This document shows positions 8,630 to 16,128 of a stretch of 64,000 nucleotides of DNA, piece after piece. Location: positions 186,001-250,000 of the forward strand of contig CAVWCL010000007.1 of assembly GCA_963753485.1 (NCBI GenBank). The letters are read 5' to 3'. The translations under genes were made by a program, and so were the position numbers. Every line of letters begins with the position of its first letter. Position 1 is the first letter of the stretch. Source of the stretch: CAWDLX01 sp963753485. Its GTDB lineage: Bacteria > Actinomycetota > Actinomycetes > Mycobacteriales > Micromonosporaceae. The notes under the pieces are model-generated. The model made no database searches. It worked only from the letters and a program-made list of their open reading frames with translations, and was not told the origin of the DNA.

Positions 8630-10153
8630 CTGAGACTCGAACTGCGTGGCATGACCAAGCGCTTCGGCGATCTGGTGGCGAACGACCACATCGACCTCAT
8701 CGTGGAGCCCGGTCAGATCCACGCCCTGCTGGGGGAGAACGGCGCCGGCAAGTCGACGCTGATGAACGTGTTGTACGGCCTGCTCCAGCCGGACTCGGGC
8801 GAGATCCTGGTCGACGGTACGCCGATCCGTATCCGCAACCCCGGCGACGCCATCCGGGCCGGTATTGGCATGGTCCACCAGCACTTCATGCTGGTGCCGG
8901 TGTTCACGGTGGCCGAGAATGTGGTGCTCGGCGCGGAGCTGGTCGGGCGGGGCGGCCTGCTCGACCGGCGACGGGCGAGCGCCGAGGTGACCGAGGTGTC
9001 GAACCGGTACGGGCTCGCGGTTGACCCGGAAGCGGTCGTCGAGGACCTTCCGGTGGGAGTGCAGCAGCGCGTCGAGATCGTGAAGGCGCTGACCCGCGAG
9101 GTCGATCTGCTCATCCTCGACGAGCCGACCGCTGTGCTCACTCCGCAGGAGACCGACGAGCTGCTCCAGATCATGCGATCGCTGAAGGCATCCGGCAAGT
9201 CGATCGTGTTCATCACGCACAAGCTGCACGAGGTCAAGGCGATCGCGGACGTCATCACGGTGATCCGGCGCGGCCGTACCGTGGCGACCACGGCGCCCGA
9301 GACCGATGAGGAGGAGCTGGCCGCGATGATGGTGGGCCGCTCGGTCCGCCTGACCGTCGGCAAGAGCGCGCGACCGCCTGGGGCCGCGGTCCTGGAGGTG
9401 GCCGGGCTCGCGGTCAACGACGAGCGGGGGCACCGTGCGGTCGACGGCGTCGATCTGACCGTGCACGAAGGCGAGGTGCTCGGGATCGCCGGCGTGCAGG
9501 GCAACGGGCAGACCGAACTGGTCGAGGCGATCATGGGCCTGCGCCCGATCCTCGCCGGCGCGGTGACGGTCGGGGGCCAGGGTATCCATGGAAAGTCCAC
9601 AAAGGACATCCTGCAGTCCGGGGTCGGCTATGTGCCGGAGGATCGCACGGCCGACGGCCTCGTCCCCGACTTCAGCGTCGCCGAGAACCTCGTGCTCGAC
9701 CTCTACGACCAGCCGCCGTTCGGCTCCCGGTTCGCGTTGAATCCGGCGGCGATCTCCTCGTCGGCCGGAGACCGGATCGCCCAGTTCGACGTGCGGACCA
9801 CCTCGTCGCAGGCTCAGGCCGCCTCACTCTCCGGCGGCAACCAGCAGAAGGTGATCGTGGCGCGGGAGATGTCGCGACCGCTGAAGCTCTTCGTGGCCGC
9901 ACAACCGACCCGGGGCGTGGATGTCGGCTCGATCGAGTTCATCCACAGCCGCATCATCCACGAGCGGGAGATCGGCACCGCGGTGCTGCTGGTCACCAGC
10001 GAGCTGGACGAGGTGATCGCCCTCGCCGACCGGATCGCGGTGATGTACCGCGGCCGGGTCATCGCCACCGTCCCCCCGGACACGCCGCGCGAGGAGATCG
10101 GGCTCCTCATGGCCGGTGTCCGGCCCTCCGACAGCCAGGGAGCACGGTCATGA
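8630..10153 (+). CDS. ABC transporter ATP-binding protein, two ATPase modules, probable CTG start
   Basis: This 507-residue cytosolic ATPase belongs to the nucleoside/sugar (CUT2-like) importer group with two fused nucleotide-binding modules. Module 1 has Walker A GENGAGKST at residues 35-43, a degenerate signature (VGVQQRVEIVKAL) and Walker B LLILDEPTAVL. Module 2 has a non-canonical P-loop (GVQGNGQTEL), an intact LSGGNQQK signature near residue 400 and AAQPTRGVDVG in place of a full Walker B, as usual for the family. The first ATG (8651) would cut off the conserved first strand LRLELRG. CTG at 8630 restores it and has AGGGAGG at 8618-8624 at proper distance, so I take CTG as start. The stop overlaps the next ATG (ATGA). 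Confidence 0.9.
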   Translation: MRLELRGMTKRFGDLVANDHIDLIVEPGQIHALLGENGAGKSTLMNVLYGLLQPDSGEILVDGTPIRIRNPGDAIRAGIGMVHQHFMLVPVFTVAENVVLGAELVGRGGLLDRRRASAEVTEVSNRYGLAVDPEAVVEDLPVGVQQRVEIVKALTREVDLLILDEPTAVLTPQETDELLQIMRSLKASGKSIVFITHKLHEVKAIADVITVIRRGRTVATTAPETDEEELAAMMVGRSVRLTVGKSARPPGAAVLEVAGLAVNDERGHRAVDGVDLTVHEGEVLGIAGVQGNGQTELVEAIMGLRPILAGAVTVGGQGIHGKSTKDILQSGVGYVPEDRTADGLVPDFSVAENLVLDLYDQPPFGSRFALNPAAISSSAGDRIAQFDVRTTSSQAQAASLSGGNQQKVIVAREMSRPLKLFVAAQPTRGVDVGSIEFIHSRIIHEREIGTAVLLVTSELDEVIALADRIAVMYRGRVIATVPPDTPREEIGLLMAGVRPSDSQGARS

Positions 10154-11457
10154 CCCACCCCGACCGCGACGCCCCGTCCCGCCCGGAGGCGGCCGGCGCG
10201 ACCACCGCAGAGTCGCCGCCCGGCCAGACGCCGGAGCCGGACCGGTTCCTGCCGCACTTCATGAGCGGGCTCTGGCGGTCCAACACCCCGACCGTGAACG
10301 CGCTCGCCATCGTGCTCGCCATGCTCGTCGGTGCGGTGCTCATCGTGGTGTCCGAGGCGGACCTGCGATCGATGTTCTCCTACTTCTTCACCCGGCCCAC
10401 CGATGCGTTGAGCGCCTCCTGGGCCACGGTCGGCGACGCGTACGCGAACCTGTTCCGGGGGTCCATCGTCGACCCGGCCGCGGTGCAGGGGTGGATCAAC
10501 GGGTCCAACGGCTGGGAGCTGGTGTTCTTCCCGATCTCGGAGACGCTCAGCTACGCCACCCCGCTGGTCTTCACCGGTCTGTGTGTGGCGCTCGCCTTCC
10601 GCGGTGGCCTGTTCAACATCGGGGCTCAGGGCCAGGCCATCGTCGGGGTCACCCTGGCCGCGGTGGCCGGCTTCGCGCTGCACCTTCCACTCGGGATACA
10701 CCTGCTCATCGCGCTTATCGCCGGCGCCGTCGGTGGTCTCGTGTACGGGTCCCTGCCCGGCCTGCTCAAGGCGCGTACCGGCGCGCACGAGGTCATCACA
10801 ACGATCATGCTCAACTACATCGCGCTCTACTTCCTCAACTGGCTGATCGTGCAGAACGGCGTACACAACACCCGCCGGTCGGACGCAATCAGCCGCGAGC
10901 TCGACCCGTCGGCCAAGTTGCCCCGGCTGCTCGGGCAGAACCTGCGCCTGGACGCCGGCATCATCCTCGCCCTGCTCGTCACGTGGGCGGTGTCCTGGAT
11001 CCTCAACCGGTCCACGTTCGGCTTCGAACTGCGAGCCGTCGGCTCCAACCCCACTGCGGCCCGTACCGCCGGGATGAGCGTGGCCCGCACCACGGTGATC
11101 GTGTTCGCCCTGGCCGGCGCGTTGGCCGGGCTGGGCGGCAGCACCACCGTCCTGGGCGCGCAGGCCAACGCGCTCACTGGTTCGGTGGTGGGCAACATCG
11201 GCTTCGACGGCATCATGGTGGCGCTGCTGGGCCGGGTTAAGCCGTGGGGCGTGGTGCTGGCGGCTCTGCTGTTCGGCGCGCTGCGCGCCGGCGGCAACCG
11301 GATGCAGTCCTACTCCGGCATCTCCCAGGAGCTGGTCACCGTGGTCCAGGCGCTCATCGTGCTCTTCGTCGCGGCACCCGCGCTGGTGAAGGCGGTATTC
11401 CAGCTGCGCGCCGCGCGGGCGGCGCGGCTGGAGACCTCGCTGGCGAAGGGCTGGTGA
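10150..11457 (+). CDS. ABC transporter permease, nucleoside importer subunit 1
   Basis: This is a 435-residue integral membrane protein of the BPD_transp_2 (LivH/RbsC-like) family. It has about ten hydrophobic helices after a 45-residue hydrophilic, Pro-rich N-terminus. Conserved stretches include PLVFTGLCVALAFRGGLFNIGAQGQ, LKARTGAHEVITTIMLNYIALY and the loop ELRAVGSNPTAARTAGM, which contacts the ATPase. It forms the channel together with the next permease. Its start codon overlaps the ATPase stop (ATGA), which implies translational coupling. Confidence 0.9.
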   Translation: MTHPDRDAPSRPEAAGATTAESPPGQTPEPDRFLPHFMSGLWRSNTPTVNALAIVLAMLVGAVLIVVSEADLRSMFSYFFTRPTDALSASWATVGDAYANLFRGSIVDPAAVQGWINGSNGWELVFFPISETLSYATPLVFTGLCVALAFRGGLFNIGAQGQAIVGVTLAAVAGFALHLPLGIHLLIALIAGAVGGLVYGSLPGLLKARTGAHEVITTIMLNYIALYFLNWLIVQNGVHNTRRSDAISRELDPSAKLPRLLGQNLRLDAGIILALLVTWAVSWILNRSTFGFELRAVGSNPTAARTAGMSVARTTVIVFALAGALAGLGGSTTVLGAQANALTGSVVGNIGFDGIMVALLGRVKPWGVVLAALLFGALRAGGNRMQSYSGISQELVTVVQALIVLFVAAPALVKAVFQLRAARAARLETSLAKGW

Positions 11458-11464
11458 ACCGGCC

Positions 11465-12745
11465 ATGAGCGCGGTGACCTTCACCGACCTGGTGGTCGCC
11501 GAGCCGACCCGGTTCTGGACCCGGGAACGCCGTAGCGGCGCGGGCTTTGTGGTGGCCGGCGCGCTGGCTACGCTGGGCTTCGGCGCCGCGGCGACCGGCC
11601 AGGCGGTCCGGTTCACCCTGACCGAGGTTCCCGAGGGCGCGGCCATCTCCGTCAACGGCACCCTCGGCGCTATCCTTTTCGGACTCATCGCGGTGCTCGC
11701 GGGCGTGCTCATGTGGTTGCCCGCGGCCCAGCGCTGGTATAGCTGGCTGGTCGGTGCCGGCATTGTCGCCGTGGTGATCGCGTCGCTGTGCTGGCAGATC
11801 TCATCGGCACCGCCGGGGTTGAACTTCATGCCGTTGGTCGACATCGTGCGCGGCACGTTCCTCGGCGCACTGCCGCTGATCTTCGGCGCACTCGCCGGTG
11901 TCCTGTGCGAACGGTCCGGTGTGGTCAATGTGGCCATCGAAGGCCAGCTGCTGACCGGGGCGTTTGCCGGCGCGCTCGTCGGCACCGTCGCAGCCAACGC
12001 GTGGATCGGCATCGTCGGCGGGATCCTCGGCGGCATGCTCATCTCCGCACTGCTCGCCTGGTTCTCCATCCGGTACCTGGTCGACCAGGTGGTGCTCGGG
12101 ATCGTGCTCAACCTGTTCGCGCTCGGGTTGACCGGGTTCATCTACGAGCAGGTCATGCGGCCGGACGCGCTCAAGTACAACCAACCGCCCAAGGTACCGG
12201 TGTGGCAGATCCCGCTGCTGTCGAAGATCCCGGTGCTGGGGCCGGCCATCTTCACCGGACCGGTCTTCCTCTTCCTCGGCCTGGCTCTCGTCGTCGTGAT
12301 CAACGTCGGGCTGTTCCGCACCCGGTGGGGACTGCGCACGAGGGCCGTGGGCGAGCACCCGGCCGCCGCGGACACGGTTGGCATCAACGTGCTGCTGGTG
12401 CGCTACCGCAACGTCCTGCTGGCCGGCGCCGTGGCCGGCACGGGCGGCGCGTACTTCACCCTCAGCCTGGTCGGCCAGTTCACCAAGAACATGATCAGTG
12501 GCAAAGGATTCATCGCGCTCGCCGCGCTCATCTTCGGCCGGTGGAGCCCGACCGGAGCCTTGCTGGCCGCACTCTTCTTCGGTTTCGCCGACAAGCTCTC
12601 TGGCTACCTGACCAGCATCAACAGTCCGATTCCCGGAGACTTCCTGGCCATGCTGCCCTACCTGGCGACCATCTTCGCGGTGGCCGGTCTGGTCGGTCGG
12701 GTACGGGCACCGGCGGCGGACGGCAAGCCGTACGTGAAGGGCTGA
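11465..12745 (+). CDS. ABC transporter permease, nucleoside importer subunit 2
   Basis: This is a 426-residue membrane protein, paralogous to the preceding permease and separated from it by seven bases. GTFLGALPLIFGALAGVLCERSGVVNVAIEGQLLTGAF and LRTRAVGEHPAAADTVGINV are the conserved permease blocks. About ten membrane helices are visible, including two N-terminal ones before the conserved core. Heterodimeric permeases of this kind are standard for BMP-type nucleoside importers. The coding sequence ends two bases before the cytidine deaminase start, so uptake and first catabolic step are co-expressed. Confidence 0.9.
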   Translation: MSAVTFTDLVVAEPTRFWTRERRSGAGFVVAGALATLGFGAAATGQAVRFTLTEVPEGAAISVNGTLGAILFGLIAVLAGVLMWLPAAQRWYSWLVGAGIVAVVIASLCWQISSAPPGLNFMPLVDIVRGTFLGALPLIFGALAGVLCERSGVVNVAIEGQLLTGAFAGALVGTVAANAWIGIVGGILGGMLISALLAWFSIRYLVDQVVLGIVLNLFALGLTGFIYEQVMRPDALKYNQPPKVPVWQIPLLSKIPVLGPAIFTGPVFLFLGLALVVVINVGLFRTRWGLRTRAVGEHPAAADTVGINVLLVRYRNVLLAGAVAGTGGAYFTLSLVGQFTKNMISGKGFIALAALIFGRWSPTGALLAALFFGFADKLSGYLTSINSPIPGDFLAMLPYLATIFAVAGLVGRVRAPAADGKPYVKG

Positions 12746-12747
12746 CG

Positions 12748-13479
12748 GTGGGCGCCGCGGTGGACTGGGGGCGCCTGCGGACCGCGGCGACCGACGTCAT
12801 GGCCCGGGCGTACGCGCCGTACTCCCAGTTCCCGGTCGGGGCGGCTGGCCTGGCCGACGACGGGCGGATCGTGGTCGGCTGCAACGTGGAGAATGCCGGC
12901 TACGGCGTGACCCTGTGTGCCGAGTGTGGCGTGGTCTCGGCGCTCTGCGCGTCCGGTGGCGGGCGCCTGGTCGCGCTGTCGTGTGTGGACGGTCGCGGTG
13001 CCCTGCTGATGCCATGCGGGCGCTGTCGCCAACTGCTCTGGGAACACGGCGGGTCGGACTGCCTCGTCGACAGCGAGCGGGGTCCGATCCGCATGGCCGA
13101 CCTGCTTCCGGACGCCTTCGGCCCGGCGGACCTGGTCCGGTTCGGCGCCTACCAGGGGGGTGAGCAGCCGGTTGCCGCAGTGCCGGCGCGGCTGCGCGAC
13201 TGGCAGGGCCGGGGCACCGTGTTCGTGCATCCGGATGTGGCCGGTGGGCAGGAGGTATGGACCGCGTACTGGGAGCGCTCGGACGGGTTCACCGGGGACC
13301 CGGGTGCGCAGCGGGGAATCCTGGAGGAGGGGCCGACCTGGCCCTCGGTAGCGGCCGCGGTGGGCTGGGGTCGGGCGCGTACCGACCGGGTGGTCGTGGT
13401 GGACGGCGACGGCACGCTGTCCTGGGCCGGAGCCGGCGATCCGCCGGCGCAGGTGAGCGCGCGCTGGGAGCCAGTGTGA
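12748..13479 (+). CDS. cdd: Cytidine deaminase with an additional C-terminal domain
   Basis: Residues 1-137 are a complete zinc-dependent cytidine deaminase that converts cytidine/deoxycytidine to uridine/deoxyuridine. NVENAGYG binds substrate, C57-A-E59 gives the first zinc ligand and the catalytic Glu, and PCGRC (Cys90, Cys93) gives the other two ligands. Ordinary homotetrameric enzymes end near residue 130-135; this one continues for about 105 residues (TVFVHPDVAGGQEVWTAYWERSDG, later RVVVVDGDGTLSWAGAGDPP) that I do not recognise. The extension is in frame without any internal start that would clearly separate it. GTG 12748 follows the permease stop by two bases. Confidence 0.9.
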   Translation: MGAAVDWGRLRTAATDVMARAYAPYSQFPVGAAGLADDGRIVVGCNVENAGYGVTLCAECGVVSALCASGGGRLVALSCVDGRGALLMPCGRCRQLLWEHGGSDCLVDSERGPIRMADLLPDAFGPADLVRFGAYQGGEQPVAAVPARLRDWQGRGTVFVHPDVAGGQEVWTAYWERSDGFTGDPGAQRGILEEGPTWPSVAAAVGWGRARTDRVVVVDGDGTLSWAGAGDPPAQVSARWEPV

Positions 13480-13504
13480 CGCCCCGGGTGGTGACGGCCC
13501 GGAC

Positions 13505-13558
13505 GTTAGGAGGGGCACCTTGTTCTACGGAATGCGTTAACAAGGTGCCCCTCCTAAC
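13505..13558. terminator. Perfect 20-bp inverted repeat with conserved GAATGCGTT loop
   Basis: Arms GTTAGGAGGGGCACCTTGTT (13505-13524) and its exact complement (13539-13558) enclose a 14-base loop containing GAATGCGTT. The structure lies between cdd and deoA. A diverged relative with the same loop core occurs at 50072-50125. It could stop transcription or act as an mRNA processing stem; no T-tract follows. Its sequence conservation, not only its fold, suggests a repeated genomic element. Confidence 0.75.
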
Positions 13559-13582
13559 ATCGCGGCGGGAGCGGGAGTTGGC

Positions 13583-14923
13583 ATGACCGAGCCGTTCGCC
13601 GCGGTCGACGTGATCCGGACCAAGCGGGACGGGGGCCGGCTCAGCGACGCCCAGATCGACTGGGTGGTCGACGCCTACACTCGCGGGGCCGTCGCCGACG
13701 AGCAGATGTCGGCCCTGGCCATGGCGATCCTGTTGCGCGGCATGGCCCCGGGCGAGATCTCCCGGTGGACGACGGCGATGATCGCTTCCGGGGAGCGGCT
13801 AGATCTGTCCAGTGTGGATCGCCCGACCACCGACAAGCACTCCACCGGCGGGGTCGGCGACAAGATCACCTTGCCGTTGACGCCGCTCGTCGCCGCCTGT
13901 GGCGCGGCCGTGCCGCAACTGTCCGGCCGCGGACTCGGTCATACCGGCGGCACTCTGGACAAGCTCGAGTCGATCGCCGGGTGGCGGGCGGTGCTCGGAA
14001 ACGACGAGTTCGTGCGCCAGCTGCGCGAGGTCGGCGCGGTCATCTGCGCCGCCGGTGAAGAGCTGGCGCCGGCCGACCGCAAGCTCTATGCGCTACGCGA
14101 CGTGACCGGCACCGTCGAGGCGATCCCGCTGATCGCCAGCTCGATCATGAGCAAGAAGATCGCCGAGGGCACCGGCTCGCTCGTGCTCGACGTCAAGGTC
14201 GGCACGGGCGCGTTCATGAAGTCGGAGCCGGACGCCCGCAAGCTCGCCCGCACCATGGTGGCGCTGGGTGAGGCGCACGGGGTGCGTACGGTGGCCGTGC
14301 TGACCGGGATGTCGACGCCGCTCGGGCTGGCCGTCGGCAACGCCATCGAGGTCGAGGAGGCACTTGCGGTGCTGGCCGGGGGTGGGCCGGCCGACGTGGT
14401 CGAGCTGACCCTCACCCTCGCCCGGGAGATGCTGGCGGTGGCTGGACTCTCCGATGTGGACCCTGCCGACGCGCTCGCCAGCGGGCGGGCGATGGACACC
14501 TGGCGCTCGATGATCCGGGCGCAGGGCGGCGATCCGGCCGCGCCGCTGCCGCAGGCGCCGGAGTGCGAGGCGGTCCGGGCGTCCCGGAGCGGGTACGTCG
14601 CGACCGTGGACGCGTACGCGATCGGTCTGGCCGCCTGGCGGCTCGGGGCCGGCCGGGCCCGCAAGGAGGATCCGGTGAGCGCGGGCGCCGGCGTGCTGCT
14701 GCACCGCCGCCCCGGCGACCGGGTGCGCTCGGGCGATCTGCTCTACGAGCTGCGTGCCGAGGATCCGGCCCGGATCCCGGCTGCGCTCGAGGCGGCGCGG
14801 GACGCGGTGAGCATCACGGCGGCGGCGCTACCGACCCAACCCCTGGTCCTGGACCGGATCGCCGGCGCGCGCAGGCGCGCCCCCCGGCCCCGGCGGGCCG
14901 CGCCGCGCACGGCGCGGGCGTGA
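13583..14923 (+). CDS. deoA: Thymidine phosphorylase
   Basis: This 446-residue cytosolic enzyme cleaves thymidine or deoxyuridine with phosphate to the base and 2-deoxyribose-1-phosphate. The family signature SGRGLGHTGGTLDKLESIAGW is complete, as is the phosphate-binding STGGVGDKITLPL. SSIMSKKIAEGTGSLVLDVKVGTGAFMK covers the pyrimidine-binding lysine region. The first helical domain (DVIRTKRDGGRLSDAQIDWVVDAYTRG) is typical of pyrimidine-nucleoside phosphorylases. The last 25 residues are Arg/Pro/Ala-rich and outside the conserved fold. It follows cdd after the hairpin, and its product feeds the deoC pathway encoded at 33 kb. Confidence 0.93.
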   Translation: MTEPFAAVDVIRTKRDGGRLSDAQIDWVVDAYTRGAVADEQMSALAMAILLRGMAPGEISRWTTAMIASGERLDLSSVDRPTTDKHSTGGVGDKITLPLTPLVAACGAAVPQLSGRGLGHTGGTLDKLESIAGWRAVLGNDEFVRQLREVGAVICAAGEELAPADRKLYALRDVTGTVEAIPLIASSIMSKKIAEGTGSLVLDVKVGTGAFMKSEPDARKLARTMVALGEAHGVRTVAVLTGMSTPLGLAVGNAIEVEEALAVLAGGGPADVVELTLTLAREMLAVAGLSDVDPADALASGRAMDTWRSMIRAQGGDPAAPLPQAPECEAVRASRSGYVATVDAYAIGLAAWRLGAGRARKEDPVSAGAGVLLHRRPGDRVRSGDLLYELRAEDPARIPAALEAARDAVSITAAALPTQPLVLDRIAGARRRAPRPRRAAPRTARA

Positions 14924-14945
14924 GGGATCGGCGGAGAGGAGCGAC

Positions 14946-15305
14946 ATGGTCGAGTGGATCGAGCGACCGCTGCGGGTGCCGGTGTCCGGCGGTAAGATCA
15001 TCGATGAGTACCTGGGCCTGGCCAGCCGTGGTGAGGAGCGGGCGTCAGTAGCCCACATGCATGCGCCCGGCGGTTGGACCGAGCCGGCCCAGACCCCCGA
15101 GTTCGACGAGGTGACCTTGGTGCTGCGGGGCTGCGTACGGGTCGAGCACGACGCCGGCGCGGTCGAGGTACGGGCGGGGCAGGCGGTGCTGACCCGGTCC
15201 GGGGAGACCGTACGGTACTCCACACCCGAGCCGGATGGCGCCGAGTATGTTGCTATTTGCCTGCCGGCGTTTACCCCAGAGCGCGCACATCGTCACGACG
15301 GGTGA
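14946..15305 (+). CDS. Small cupin-domain protein
   Basis: This 119-residue single-domain cupin begins 22 bases after the deoA stop. The segment TPEFDEVTLVLRGCVRVEHDAGAVEVRAGQAVLTRSGETVRYSTPEPDGAEYVAICLPAF follows the two cupin motifs and resembles the EutQ-like or generic cupin_2 group. The usual metal-binding His residues of motif 1 are only partly present (VAHMHAPGGW), so enzymatic activity is uncertain. Position suggests co-transcription with the salvage genes; no specific function is claimed. Confidence 0.7.
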   Translation: MVEWIERPLRVPVSGGKIIDEYLGLASRGEERASVAHMHAPGGWTEPAQTPEFDEVTLVLRGCVRVEHDAGAVEVRAGQAVLTRSGETVRYSTPEPDGAEYVAICLPAFTPERAHRHDG

Positions 15306-15402
15306 TCGCGACGTGGCGCCGCGATGGTCGACCTCGGTGGCCCGCGCGCGCTACAGTTCGCGGCCGGAGCACCGAGCGTCGTCGAATGGGTGAGCAAGTT
15401 CC

Positions 15403-16083
15403 GTGACCGTCCCCGCGCCCGATCCGCACCGGGTCCGTGCGGCCAGCGTCGAGCAGTTGCGCCGGTTGGAGCTGCCGGCACCGCCACCGAGCTTCCCGTT
15501 GGTGTGGGAGCCGGGCGACACGGTCGAGCTGCGACCGATGGAGGAGCTCCTCGGACGCACCGCGATCCTGAACGTGGTGCTGGCCCGCTGCTTCGGCATG
15601 CCCGGTGAGGCGGCGATGGCCTGGTTGCTCGAAGCGCACCTGCTGGAGAGCCTGACCAAGCCGGAGTGGAGCTTCGTCGCCACCGGTGACGGCGAGGACC
15701 GCTCGTTCGCGCTGCACCTGGAGGCGATCTACGGTTTGGCCTGGCTGATCGGGCTGGTGCCGCACCTGGACCCGAAGGAGCCGGCGCCGGACACGCTCAT
15801 CGGGCAGCTGCCGCACCTGCCGACGAAGGAGACCTTCGAGGCGTGGCTGGTGCGGACCACCCCGGCCCCTCGCCAGCCGCCGGAGGCGGCCATCGTGCTG
15901 GACCTGCTCTACTGCCTGGACTGGGCGTACCTGGAGGCGGAGCGGCGGCGCATCCGGCTACCCGGACTGATCGACTCCAACGCGATCGGCCAGCGCCGGT
16001 GGGCGCTGGAGTGGGGCGTGGTCATGCGCGGCCCCTACCAGGCGCCGCCCGTCGGCTGGGAAGAGGTCGACCTCTCCACCTAG
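15403..16083 (+). CDS. DUF4272-like protein
   Basis: This 226-residue soluble protein starts at a GTG. The order of motifs (RAASVEQLRRLELP, then LGRTAILNVVLARCFGMP, LHLEAIYGLAWLIGLVP, IVLDLLYCLDWAYLE and a C-terminal GQRRWALEWGV) matches the DUF4272 family, whose function is unknown. It is rich in Trp and predicted all-helical. It closes the co-directional gene group that begins with the nucleoside transporter, but a link to salvage is unproven. It is convergent with the MMPL transporter gene. Confidence 0.7.
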   Translation: MTVPAPDPHRVRAASVEQLRRLELPAPPPSFPLVWEPGDTVELRPMEELLGRTAILNVVLARCFGMPGEAAMAWLLEAHLLESLTKPEWSFVATGDGEDRSFALHLEAIYGLAWLIGLVPHLDPKEPAPDTLIGQLPHLPTKETFEAWLVRTTPAPRQPPEAAIVLDLLYCLDWAYLEAERRRIRLPGLIDSNAIGQRRWALEWGVVMRGPYQAPPVGWEEVDLST

Positions 16084-16128
16084 CCGGCCGTTCCATCTGG
16101 GCGGGTCCGAGCCGGCCTGAGCCGTCGG

